From positions 1-5,160 of the forward strand of contig CAKUME010000099.1 of the NCBI GenBank assembly GCA_934667575.1: DNA of 5,160 nt. The letters run 5' to 3'. Under the pieces are notes generated by a model that did no database searches, was not told the DNA's origin, and saw only the letters and a list, made by a program, of their open reading frames with translations. This DNA is from an uncultured Eubacteriales bacterium (lineage in GTDB: Bacteria; Bacillota; Clostridia; Oscillospirales; Acutalibacteraceae). Below are positions 1-5,160 of this stretch, piece after piece. The translations under genes were made by a program, and so were the position numbers. Each line of letters opens with the position of its first letter. Position 1 is the first letter of the stretch.

Positions 1-50
1 GTGTACACATTAGCACGAAACCCGGATTTTGAAGAAAGAAGGAATTCCCG
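1..50 (+). promoter_or_regulatory. ftsK leader with Shine-Dalgarno
   Basis: The run AGAAGGA at 37-43 is a good Shine-Dalgarno, seven bases before the GTG at 51. An in-frame TGA at 30-32 closes the reading frame upstream, so GTG 51 is the only sensible start. The first 32 bases could be the tail of an upstream gene: frame 2 stops at 11-13 and frame 3 at 30-32. Too little is present to identify such a gene. I see no promoter here, so ftsK may be co-transcribed with whatever lies upstream. Confidence 0.6.
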
Positions 51-758
51 GTGCCCAAGCAAGCCAAAGGAAAATCAAGCGCGTCGCACACAAAAAAGCC
101 GACAAAAAAACGTGCGTCCACCGCCAAAAAGAAAAAAGCGCAGCAAGCGCGGGGCGTTTCGCCGCAGCAGCGGCAGCAAATAGCGCTGATCCTTTTCGTT
201 ACAGCCGTTTTTTTAATATTTTTGATTTGTGTTTCCGGCGAAAAACTTTGGCTGGGCCTACATAATGTGGTTTTGGGCCTGTTTGGGCACAGCGCGATCT
301 TGTGGCCGATTTTGCTGCTGTATATTGCCATCACGATCTCTTTTGAAAAATCACTGCGCAGTATCACCGGCAAGCTGTGGCTTTGTGCAGCGTTAATCTG
401 CATGGTTTCGTCCACATTCTTTTTCTTTACCTATTCGGACAACGGTCTGCCGTTTTGGAATCAACTGGGCGCGCTGTATACCGACGGTTACACGCGGCAC
501 GGCTCCGGCTTGCTGAGCGGGCTGGTCGGCATTCCGCTGGTTCGTGCATTCGGGTTGACCGGCGCCAAAATCGTGGGAATATTATTGGATTTTCTGCTGT
601 TGATGCTGCTCACAGCTGATGCGCTGGATTGCCGCCCCGGCCAAAGCCGTTGGCAAAACCGCCTCCGATTTGATGAACGAGCCCGCACCCGCTGCCGACA
701 CAGAAGCCGATTCTCACCGCAAACGTTCCGCCATCGATATTCCGCTCGACGGAGATGA
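51..758 (+). CDS. ftsK: FtsK/SpoIIIE DNA translocase, N-terminal membrane part (frame-broken gene, piece 1)
   Basis: This is the membrane-anchoring part of an FtsK/SpoIIIE hexameric DNA pump, which moves chromosome ends through the closing division septum or into the forespore. It starts at GTG 51 with a good Shine-Dalgarno. Residues 1-40 are a Lys/Arg-rich cytoplasmic leader. Hydrophobic segments lie at about 44-62, 80-97, 108-127 and 154-188, matching the four-helix membrane domain of the family. After residue 188 the frame becomes Arg-rich and unlike the family (about 47 residues to the TGA at 756-758). The true continuation lies in frame 1, beginning near base 604-621. I therefore read 51-758 as the front of one gene whose frame breaks at the end of the fourth helix. 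If nothing corrects the frame, the product is a membrane stub without a motor. Identification of the fragment is strong because of the motor that follows. Confidence 0.85.
   Translation: MPKQAKGKSSASHTKKPTKKRASTAKKKKAQQARGVSPQQRQQIALILFVTAVFLIFLICVSGEKLWLGLHNVVLGLFGHSAILWPILLLYIAITISFEKSLRSITGKLWLCAALICMVSSTFFFFTYSDNGLPFWNQLGALYTDGYTRHGSGLLSGLVGIPLVRAFGLTGAKIVGILLDFLLLMLLTADALDCRPGQSRWQNRLRFDERARTRCRHRSRFSPQTFRHRYSARRR
604..640 (+). other. Frameshift junction inside ftsK
   Basis: Frame 3 (membrane part) stays open to 758. Frame 1 (linker and motor) opens after the TGA at 601-603. The last family-like residues in frame 3 are the end of the fourth helix (Leu-Leu-Thr, about 606-614). The first family-like residues in frame 1 are the Met-Arg-Trp-Ile-Ala-Ala-Pro stretch from 619. 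Removing one base between 612 and 618 joins them. Removing one C from the CCCC at 635-638 also restores the frame, with a slightly different junction peptide. I see no stop codon in the slippery position and no known slip motif. An indel in the assembly or a real mutation is therefore more likely than programmed +1 shifting. Confidence 0.75.
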
Positions 759-2658
759 CGAGGCCGCAGCGCCGCCCGCGCCGTTGAGTCGGCCCAAAGA
801 AAGCCGCAAGCAAAATGCCGGGCCGGAAACACTGTCGCACAATCCAAAGTTTGAGCAGCTGCACGAGGCGTTCAACGGTACAACGCCCACAATCGCAAAT
901 TATGAGCCGGATGCAGTGGAACCGGAAATGCCGGCCGACACATCTGCACCGACGGAAGCGCCCGCAGCGCCGGTTTTGATTCAGCCTGCATCGGAAGAAG
1001 ACGAAGCCGGACTGTCGAGCGTGATGCGGGCCATTGAACAAATGGAACAGCCCGCGCCGGAAGCGAAATCGGCACCGGCGGAGGAAACGCCTGATGCTCA
1101 GAACGAACTGCCTGCGGAGCGGCTCGACCCCAATCAGTCCACGATGATTCCGGACGCAGAGCCGCAATACCGTTTTCCGCCCATCACGCTGCTGGAGGAA
1201 GACAAACCGCTGGCCAACCGCGCGGACAACAATGCGCTGCTGCAAGCCACCGGGGAGCGGTTGATTGCGACGCTGAAGAGTTTTGGTGTGTCCGCCACCA
1301 TTTTGAATATCAGCCAAGGCCCGGCGGTTACGCGCTATGAATTACAGCCGGCGGCGGGGGTGAAAATCAGCCGAATCACCAACCTGGCGGACGATATTGC
1401 GCTGAATCTTGCCGCTGCGGGCGTTCGAATTGAAGCGCCCATTCCGAACAAGGCGGCCATTGGCATAGAGATCCCGAATCGGCAGACGAGTGTGGTGCAT
1501 TTGCGCGGGCTGGTGGATTCCAACGCGTTCGCGCAGGCCAAAAGCCGATTGACCGTCGCGCTTGGCCGCGACATTACCGGCAACATCACGTTGGCCGATC
1601 TCGCCAAAATGCCGCATCTGCTGATCGCCGGTTCCACCGGATCCGGTAAGTCGGTGTGCATCAATACGATGATCGTGAGCCTGCTTTACAAATCCACACC
1701 GGAAGAGGTGCGTTTTTTGATGGTGGACCCCAAGGTGGTGGAGCTGGGCGTGTACAACGGCATTCCGCATCTGCTGGTGCCGGTTGTCACCGACCCGCGC
1801 AAGGCGGCCGGCGCACTGAACTGGGCGGTTGGCGAAATGCTTGCGCGGTACAAAACCTTTGCCGACACGGGCGTGCGCGATTTGCCCGCATATAATCACT
1901 ATGTGGCCAAAAAACAGCAGGAGGATCCCGCCTGCACGCTCAAACCGATGCATCAAATCGTGATTATTGTGGACGAGCTCGCCGACCTGATGATGGCCGC
2001 GCCCAATGAGGTCGAGGACGCCATTTGCCGTTTGGCCCAGATGGCGCGCGCCGCAGGAATGCATTTGGTCATTGCAACGCAGCGCCCGTCGGTGGACGTG
2101 ATTACCGGTGTGATCAAGGCCAATATCCCCAGTCGCATTGCTTTTGCCGTTTCGTCGCAGGTGGATTCGCGCACGATTTTGGATGCCAGCGGCGCAGAAA
2201 AACTGCTCGGCCGCGGCGATATGCTGTTTGCACCGATCGGCGCAGCCAAACCAACACGCGTGCAGGGCTGTTTTGTCAGTGAGGAAGAGATCGAGCAGGT
2301 GGTTTCGTTTATCAAAAAATCCGCGGAATGCGAATACGATAAAGAAATCGCCGACGAAATTGAGCGCCGTGCGGTCACCGAGAAAAATACCCGATCGAAC
2401 GAACACGAAGCGGAGGAGGAGGACACCGACCCCATGCTGGATGATGCGGTCAAATGCGTTACCGAGGCAGGTCAGGCATCCACCTCGCTGCTCCAGCGCA
2501 AGCTTCGGCTGGGTTACGCGCGCGCCGGGCGGCTGATTGACGAAATGGAAATGCGCGGTGTGGTCGGTCCGCATGAGGGCTCCAAACCGCGTCAGGTGCT
2601 GATGTCCTACGCGCAATGGCAGGAGCGGAATCGCCCGCGCGTGGAAGATGAATCATGA
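619..2658 (+). CDS. ftsK: FtsK/SpoIIIE DNA translocase, linker, motor and gamma domain (piece 2)
   Basis: This is the cytoplasmic ATP-driven DNA pump of FtsK/SpoIIIE. Numbering from the ATG at 619, residues 1-180 form a Pro/Ala/Glu-rich linker. The alpha domain begins near the Tyr-Arg-Phe-Pro-Pro at base 1168. The RecA-like beta domain carries the Walker A motif GSTGSGKS (bases 1630-1653) and a Walker B ending VDELAD (about 1969-1986). It also has the family signature [12 protein letters not shown] and the following [10 protein letters not shown] stretch (from 2074). The winged-helix gamma domain, which reads polar DNA sequences, spans about 2428-2613 with a [15 protein letters not shown] helix. 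All motor motifs look intact. No Shine-Dalgarno precedes ATG 619, and frame 1 is open back to 604, so this is not a convincing independent start. It is best read as the continuation of the gene starting at 51. Joined, the protein would be about 868 residues, normal for clostridial members. Its stop overlaps the next start. Confidence 0.93.
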   Translation: MRWIAAPAKAVGKTASDLMNEPAPAADTEADSHRKRSAIDIPLDGDDEAAAPPAPLSRPKESRKQNAGPETLSHNPKFEQLHEAFNGTTPTIANYEPDAVEPEMPADTSAPTEAPAAPVLIQPASEEDEAGLSSVMRAIEQMEQPAPEAKSAPAEETPDAQNELPAERLDPNQSTMIPDAEPQYRFPPITLLEEDKPLANRADNNALLQATGERLIATLKSFGVSATILNISQGPAVTRYELQPAAGVKISRITNLADDIALNLAAAGVRIEAPIPNKAAIGIEIPNRQTSVVHLRGLVDSNAFAQAKSRLTVALGRDITGNITLADLAKMPHLLIAGSTGSGKSVCINTMIVSLLYKSTPEEVRFLMVDPKVVELGVYNGIPHLLVPVVTDPRKAAGALNWAVGEMLARYKTFADTGVRDLPAYNHYVAKKQQEDPACTLKPMHQIVIIVDELADLMMAAPNEVEDAICRLAQMARAAGMHLVIATQRPSVDVITGVIKANIPSRIAFAVSSQVDSRTILDASGAEKLLGRGDMLFAPIGAAKPTRVQGCFVSEEEIEQVVSFIKKSAECEYDKEIADEIERRAVTEKNTRSNEHEAEEEDTDPMLDDAVKCVTEAGQASTSLLQRKLRLGYARAGRLIDEMEMRGVVGPHEGSKPRQVLMSYAQWQERNRPRVEDES

Positions 2659-3602
2659 AAATTAGTGAAAAGCAACGGCAGTTTCGACGCGTGCAGGCGT
2701 TTCGCTCCGGCGTACGCCGTGTGTTGGCGATTGCATTTGTGCTGTTTTGCGTGGGGCTCTCGCTGAACGATGCCTTTCATTGGGTGCCCGGATGGACCTG
2801 GCACGATGTATTTGTTCGCTGCGGTATTCACGAAACGCCGAGCAGTGATTGGCCCTGCACGGTGCGCGCGATGAACGTTGGCGCTGGGGACTGTTTTCTG
2901 ATCCAGTGCGAAGGGCAATTCGTAGTGATCGATACCGGTACCGAACCGTCCGCCGAGCGTGTGGCCGCCGATTTGATCCGGCTGGGCGCGCAAGAGCCGA
3001 ATTATCTTTTTCTTTCGCATTATCACGACGACCACACCGGCGGAATTTCCGCTCTGTGCAAGCATTTACGACCGAAAACCATTGTTGCGGGCGTGCGCAC
3101 GGCGGAACAGCAAAGCGAAGAATACCGACGGGTACATGCCGTTGCCCAGGCTGCTCAAATTCCGATCCAGTATGCGTCGGCGGGGGACAGCTATGCGGCG
3201 GGCCCACTGCAAATCGAAGTGCTGGCGGATGGCTCCTTGCTCGACTCCGAAAACGACCGTTCGCTGGTGTTGCGTGTCACTTATCAGCATATTTCCATGC
3301 TGTTCACCGGCGATATGGAAACCTTGGCAGAGCAGGCGCTGCTGCAATCGGGGGTGGATGTTTCCGCCGATTGGCTGAAAATTGCCCACCATGGCAGCAA
3401 AACCTCCACTTCGGAGGAATTTCTCTCCGCCGTTTCGCCGCGCTTTGCGGCAATTTCCTGCGGGCGAAGCAACCCGCCGGACGAAGCAGTGCTGCGCCGG
3501 CTGCATACCTATCCGGTTCCGTATGTCCGCACCGATTTGCATGGCGAGACGCTGTTTGCAACAGATGGCACCAATTGTGCAACGTTTACCGAAAATTCAT
3601 GA
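2655..3602 (+). CDS. Membrane-anchored ComEC-like MBL-fold metallohydrolase
   Basis: This is a 315-residue stand-alone relative of the metallo-beta-lactamase domain of ComEC/Rec2. These are metal-dependent hydrolases, and the substrate of the stand-alone type is not established. A basic N-terminus followed by one hydrophobic segment (about 22-39) suggests an anchor with the catalytic domain outside the cell. Visible motifs are VIDTG (91-95), the metal site [10 protein letters not shown] (121-130; His122, His124, Asp126, His127), DRSLVLRV (201-208), LFTGD with Asp220, and [10 protein letters not shown] (245-254). The usual Asn-x-Tyr-Gly-His-Pro stretch after HHGS is cut down to Ser-Asn-Pro-Pro (272-275), about three residues shorter and without the His. 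The start ATG overlaps the ftsK stop (ATGA), with GGAAG at 2643-2647 as Shine-Dalgarno. Translational coupling to ftsK is likely. The following DUF3006 gene is a common partner of such proteins in Firmicutes. Confidence 0.88.
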   Translation: MKISEKQRQFRRVQAFRSGVRRVLAIAFVLFCVGLSLNDAFHWVPGWTWHDVFVRCGIHETPSSDWPCTVRAMNVGAGDCFLIQCEGQFVVIDTGTEPSAERVAADLIRLGAQEPNYLFLSHYHDDHTGGISALCKHLRPKTIVAGVRTAEQQSEEYRRVHAVAQAAQIPIQYASAGDSYAAGPLQIEVLADGSLLDSENDRSLVLRVTYQHISMLFTGDMETLAEQALLQSGVDVSADWLKIAHHGSKTSTSEEFLSAVSPRFAAISCGRSNPPDEAVLRRLHTYPVPYVRTDLHGETLFATDGTNCATFTENS

Positions 3603-3631
3603 TTTTGCTCTTGCATTTGTCGGGCAAAATC
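3601..3631 (+). repeat. Inverted repeat between MBL gene and DUF3006 promoter
   Basis: GATTTTGC at 3601-3608 and GCAAAATC at 3624-3631 are perfect inverted repeats. As RNA the stem extends inward by a U-G and a C-G pair, leaving an 11-base loop. The left arm begins within the MBL stop codon. No T-tract follows, so it is not a standard intrinsic terminator. The likely -35 box (3611-3616) sits in the loop and the right arm ends two bases before the -10 box. It could therefore be an operator or a 3'-end stabilising hairpin. Confidence 0.5.
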
Positions 3632-3639
3632 GCTATAAT
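3611..3639 (+). promoter_or_regulatory. Sigma-A-like promoter for the DUF3006 gene
   Basis: A perfect TATAAT at 3634-3639 is preceded, at an exact 17-base spacing, by TTGCAT at 3611-3616. The latter keeps only the TTG of the consensus TTGACA. Transcription would begin near 3646, about 30 bases before the ATG at 3676. The position in the only intergenic gap before this gene supports a real promoter. The weak -35 and the overlapping dyad leave room for control by a regulator or another sigma factor. Confidence 0.55.
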
Positions 3640-3675
3640 AATAATAAATCCCAAAAGGATCAGGAGAGGGACCCC

Positions 3676-3882
3676 ATGAAGTATTTAACTGTGAATCGAT
3701 TCGAAGGAACCTATGTGATCTGCGCCGACGATGATGCAAAGCTGTTTGCCATTGAAAAATCGGAAGCGCCGGCCGGAGTGCGCGAGGGCGATGTGCTTGC
3801 AATCAGCGATGACGGGCAGCTCTCGGTGAGCGAAGCCGAAACCAATGCGCGCAGGGCAAAGAAGGCGTTCGGCCGCAAATAA
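3676..3882 (+). CDS. DUF3006 family small protein
   Basis: This is a 68-residue acidic, probably cytoplasmic protein without signal peptide or membrane segment. It matches the DUF3006 pattern: an opening Val-Asn-Arg-Phe-Glu-Gly stretch (6-11), a beta-rich middle, a Glu-Gly-Asp-Val-Leu turn (37-41), and a basic helix rich in Arg and Lys near the C-terminus (58-68). The function of DUF3006 is unknown. In Firmicutes such proteins often sit beside, or are fused to, ComEC-like MBL proteins, as here with the gene ending at 3602. The start is clear: a strong AGGAG at 3662-3666 within a longer purine run lies nine bases before the ATG. It has its own candidate promoter, so its expression can be separated from the MBL gene. 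A weak hairpin overlaps its stop codon. Confidence 0.82.
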   Translation: MKYLTVNRFEGTYVICADDDAKLFAIEKSEAPAGVREGDVLAISDDGQLSVSEAETNARRAKKAFGRK

Positions 3883-3909
3883 TCTGGATTTGCGCAAATT
3901 TTCTTTTTT
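3874..3909 (+). terminator. Weak terminator-like hairpin after the DUF3006 gene
   Basis: CGCAAAT (3874-3880) pairs with ATTTGCG (3888-3894) around a seven-base loop and overlaps the stop codon. Four bases later comes a T-rich run (3899-3909, ten T and one C). The stem is short and the gap to the T-run is larger than ideal. The same ATTTGCG also belongs to the perfect 12-base palindrome ATTTGCGCAAAT (3888-3899). Partial termination with read-through into the next gene is plausible. Confidence 0.35.
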
Positions 3910-3945
3910 ACTTATTCTATCAAACAGAATTCGGAGCGTGTCACC

Positions 3946-4536
3946 ATGAACAAAGTAACCTCCTTTCGGTTGGGAATTCGCATTTTTCTGTCGATGCTGC
4001 TGGCCGGTGCCACCGGCATTCTGCTGAGCTTTTTGCTGATCGGCATCGTGGATGCCAAATGGGCGCAGATTCTGGTGCAGACCATTATTTTGCTGATTTA
4101 TTATTCTGTGATTTACAGCACCGCGTGGAAGGACGGCTACACCGAAATGAACCGGGTGCAGTGTGGGTTTTCCACCTTTGATCCGTTCAAGGGGCTCAAG
4201 GCCGGGCTGTTTGCAATTATTCCATCGTACCTGCTCTGGGGCCTGATGGTCGCGCTGAGCATGTTCCATGTGAATTTTGACGGAATCTATCGGATCATCA
4301 ATTTCTTTGCCATTTATGTAATCAATGCCTTTATGGATCCGAATCTCGCGGTGCAGGATATTCCGTTTATCAAGCTGCTGTTGTCCACTTGCTTTATTGC
4401 ATTCATTCCGCTGCTGACGTTTCTTGCATATTTTTTGGGGTACAAGCGGTTCTCGTTTATGGAGCTGTTTGTGTTCAAAAAAAAGGCGAATGCGCCCACC
4501 CGAGAATCCGCCAGTCGGATTGGAACACGCAAATAA
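3946..4536 (+). CDS. Five-helix membrane protein of unknown function
   Basis: I do not recognise a named family. The 196-residue product has hydrophobic segments at about 11-34, 40-57, 85-106, 114-132 and 141-164, and a short basic C-terminal tail (177-196). Between helices 2 and 3 lies a polar stretch with Gly-Tyr-Thr-Glu-Met-Asn-Arg (64-70) and then Phe-Asp-Pro-Phe-Lys-Gly-Leu-Lys-Ala-Gly (78-87). I have the impression that this loop recurs in uncharacterised clostridial membrane proteins, but I could not check it. Gly-Tyr-Lys-Arg (165-168) follows the last helix. No catalytic or transport motif is visible. GGAG at 3933-3936, nine bases from the ATG, serves as Shine-Dalgarno. It probably shares the transcript begun upstream of the DUF3006 gene, as I see no convincing promoter in the 63-base gap. 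Confidence 0.8.
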   Translation: MNKVTSFRLGIRIFLSMLLAGATGILLSFLLIGIVDAKWAQILVQTIILLIYYSVIYSTAWKDGYTEMNRVQCGFSTFDPFKGLKAGLFAIIPSYLLWGLMVALSMFHVNFDGIYRIINFFAIYVINAFMDPNLAVQDIPFIKLLLSTCFIAFIPLLTFLAYFLGYKRFSFMELFVFKKKANAPTRESASRIGTRK

Positions 4537-4551
4537 AACGGTTCGTTCGCG

Positions 4552-4557
4552 TATAAT
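4552..4557 (+). promoter_or_regulatory. Candidate -10 box for cwlD
   Basis: A perfect TATAAT lies 47 bases before the cwlD ATG, in the sequence TCGCGTATAATAA. That stretch resembles TCGCTATAATAA of the other promoter in this window (3630-3641). There is no TTGACA-like box at 16-18 bases. Read as a sigma-E promoter instead, GCAAATA (4529-4535) and CGTATAAT (4550-4557) with a 14-base spacer match the B. subtilis consensus at about 5 of 7 and 6 of 8 positions. This would fit a sporulation gene but is weak evidence. The expected start site is near 4564, inside the following hairpin. Confidence 0.4.
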
Positions 4558-4604
4558 AAAAGCACCTCTGCTCATAGGTTTCTTTGAGGGTGAGGTGCTT
4601 TTTT
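4558..4604 (+). terminator. Intrinsic terminator / Shine-Dalgarno-masking hairpin before cwlD
   Basis: AAAAGCACCTC (4558-4568) pairs perfectly over 11 bases with GAGGTGCTTTT (4592-4602). The loop is 23 bases, and six T (4599-4604) end immediately before the cwlD ATG. By form it is an intrinsic terminator for the unit ending at 4536. Its 3' arm also contains GAGGTG (4592-4597), the only well-placed cwlD Shine-Dalgarno, seven bases from the ATG. Folding would therefore both stop RNA polymerase and hide the ribosome binding site on any transcript that reads through. Confidence 0.75.
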
Positions 4605-5160
4605 ATGAGTCAAAGAACGATTCATCGCGTGGTTGGATGGATGCTGATCGTTGCGGTGGTGTTGTGTGTGCCGTTGGTCGGATTTCGGCGCGCCGTTCGC
4701 GCAACGGCCCAGTCCATGGAGCGCCCGGTGGTCATTCTGGATCCCGGCCATGGGGGAATAGACGGGGGCGCAACCAGCGCAGACGGGGTGGTTGAAAAAG
4801 ATATTAACCTGGCCATTGCGCTGCAGCTGCGCGAATTGCTGCAAATTTCGGGATTCTCGGTTGTGATGACGCGCGAAACCGACTGTTCCATCCATGATCC
4901 CGGCGCGACGACGATTCGACAGATCAAATCAACCGATATCCACAATCGTTTTCGCATGATGCAGCAGTATCCGGATGCGATTTTTATCAGCATTCATCAA
5001 AATCATTTTACCCAAAGCAAATACAGCGGGGCGCAGTTTTTCTACGCCCCGTCCGGAGCAGGCAGCAAAGCGCTGGCAGCGTGTTTTCGCACGGCGGTGC
5101 GTGCGCAGCTCCAGCCTGAAAACACCCGCGAAATCAAGCCATGCGGCAGCAGTGTATATT
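4605..5160 (+). CDS. cwlD: CwlD-type N-acetylmuramoyl-L-alanine amidase (partial, runs off the right edge)
   Basis: This is a zinc-dependent Amidase_3 enzyme that cleaves the bond between N-acetylmuramic acid and the L-Ala of the stem peptide. In B. subtilis, CwlD acts with PdaA to make the muramic-delta-lactam of spore cortex. A hydrophobic segment at residues 10-27 is a signal peptide or anchor. The catalytic domain starts at LDPGHGG (45-51). Zinc ligands expected for the family are visible: His49, Glu64 in VVEKDINL, and His131 in SIHQN. The VVMTRETD stretch (86-93), a Gly-Ala-Gln-Phe-Phe-Tyr stretch (142-147) and Glu-Asn-Thr-Arg (172-175) support CwlD over other amidases of the fold. The 185 visible codons cover most of the family's usual length of about 240, and the C-terminus is missing. 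The chosen ATG has GAGGTG seven bases upstream. ATG 4641 is an in-frame alternative without a good Shine-Dalgarno. The leader suggests hairpin-controlled expression. Confidence 0.9.
   Translation, partial: MSQRTIHRVVGWMLIVAVVLCVPLVGFRRAVRATAQSMERPVVILDPGHGGIDGGATSADGVVEKDINLAIALQLRELLQISGFSVVMTRETDCSIHDPGATTIRQIKSTDIHNRFRMMQQYPDAIFISIHQNHFTQSKYSGAQFFYAPSGAGSKALAACFRTAVRAQLQPENTREIKPCGSSVY

Noticed and set aside
1..183. Frame 1 open frame starting GTG at base 1
   Set aside because: It overlaps the basic leader of FtsK in another frame, has no visible ribosome binding site, and its Arg/Lys/Ser-rich product is a shadow of that leader.
604..621. Programmed +1 frameshift like that of prfB
   Set aside because: There is no in-frame stop, no CUU-UGA-like slip site and no internal Shine-Dalgarno stimulator before the junction, so sequence alone does not support it.
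994..1000. GAAGAAG, resembling a polar motif read by some FtsK proteins
   Set aside because: One short hit inside a Glu-rich coding stretch is expected by chance, and the motif used by this organism is unknown.
610..1317. 235-codon open frame on the - strand over the ftsK linker
   Set aside because: The Arg/Gly/Cys-rich product is the mirror of a Pro/Ala/Glu-rich linker and has no family features.
1342..2616. Long 424-codon open frame on the - strand
   Set aside because: It lies wholly antisense to the FtsK motor, whose Walker and signature motifs are intact. The translation is His/Arg-rich with no recognisable domain, as expected from the complement of a GC-rich gene.
3875..4536. Both genes ending with GCAAATAA (3875-3882 and 4529-4536)
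   Set aside because: Each encodes a terminal Lys plus stop in a basic tail. The shared eight bases are easily explained by codon choice, and there is no longer repeat around them.
3685..4575. 296-codon open frame on the - strand
   Set aside because: It is antisense to the DUF3006 and membrane protein genes, with a Gln/Lys/His-rich translation and no motif. The + strand genes have good ribosome binding sites and sensible domain or helix patterns.

Overview
The window reads as a chromosomal core segment of a moderately GC-rich, probably endospore-forming Firmicute of class Clostridia (an Oscillospiraceae/Ruminococcaceae-like genome is my best guess). This rests on Shine-Dalgarno sites of the AAGGAGG type, a SpoIIIE/FtsK-family DNA translocase, a ComEC-like metallo-beta-lactamase-fold protein beside a DUF3006 protein, and a CwlD-type amidase, which in spore formers makes cortex muramic-delta-lactam. 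All five genes are on the + strand. I see no mobile elements, CRISPR arrays, tRNA or rRNA.

Layout. Bases 1-50 hold the ribosome binding site of the first gene and possibly the tail of an upstream gene. Bases 51-2658 encode an FtsK/SpoIIIE DNA translocase split over two reading frames: the four-helix membrane part is in frame 3 (51 to about 620) and the linker, motor and winged-helix parts are in frame 1 (about 604-2658). A single +1 (or -2) shift near 604-640 would join them. The next gene (2655-3602), a membrane-anchored MBL-fold hydrolase, overlaps the ftsK stop by ATGA and is probably translationally coupled. A dyad and a good sigma-A-like promoter (3601-3639) then start a new unit with a 68-residue DUF3006 protein (3676-3882), a weak terminator-like hairpin, and a five-helix membrane protein of unknown function (3946-4536). 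The last gene, cwlD, starts at 4605 and runs off the right edge.

The most interesting spot is 4552-4607. A perfect 11-bp hairpin with a T-tract ends exactly at the cwlD start codon and buries the cwlD Shine-Dalgarno in its 3' arm. A TATAAT box just upstream would start transcription inside the 5' arm. Read-through mRNA would therefore be terminated or translationally masked, while a locally started mRNA would escape. This would be a promoter-choice switch for a cell-wall hydrolase.

I did not find a clearly new multi-gene system. The best leads are the ftsK frame break, the cwlD leader switch and the shortened C-terminal motif of the MBL protein.
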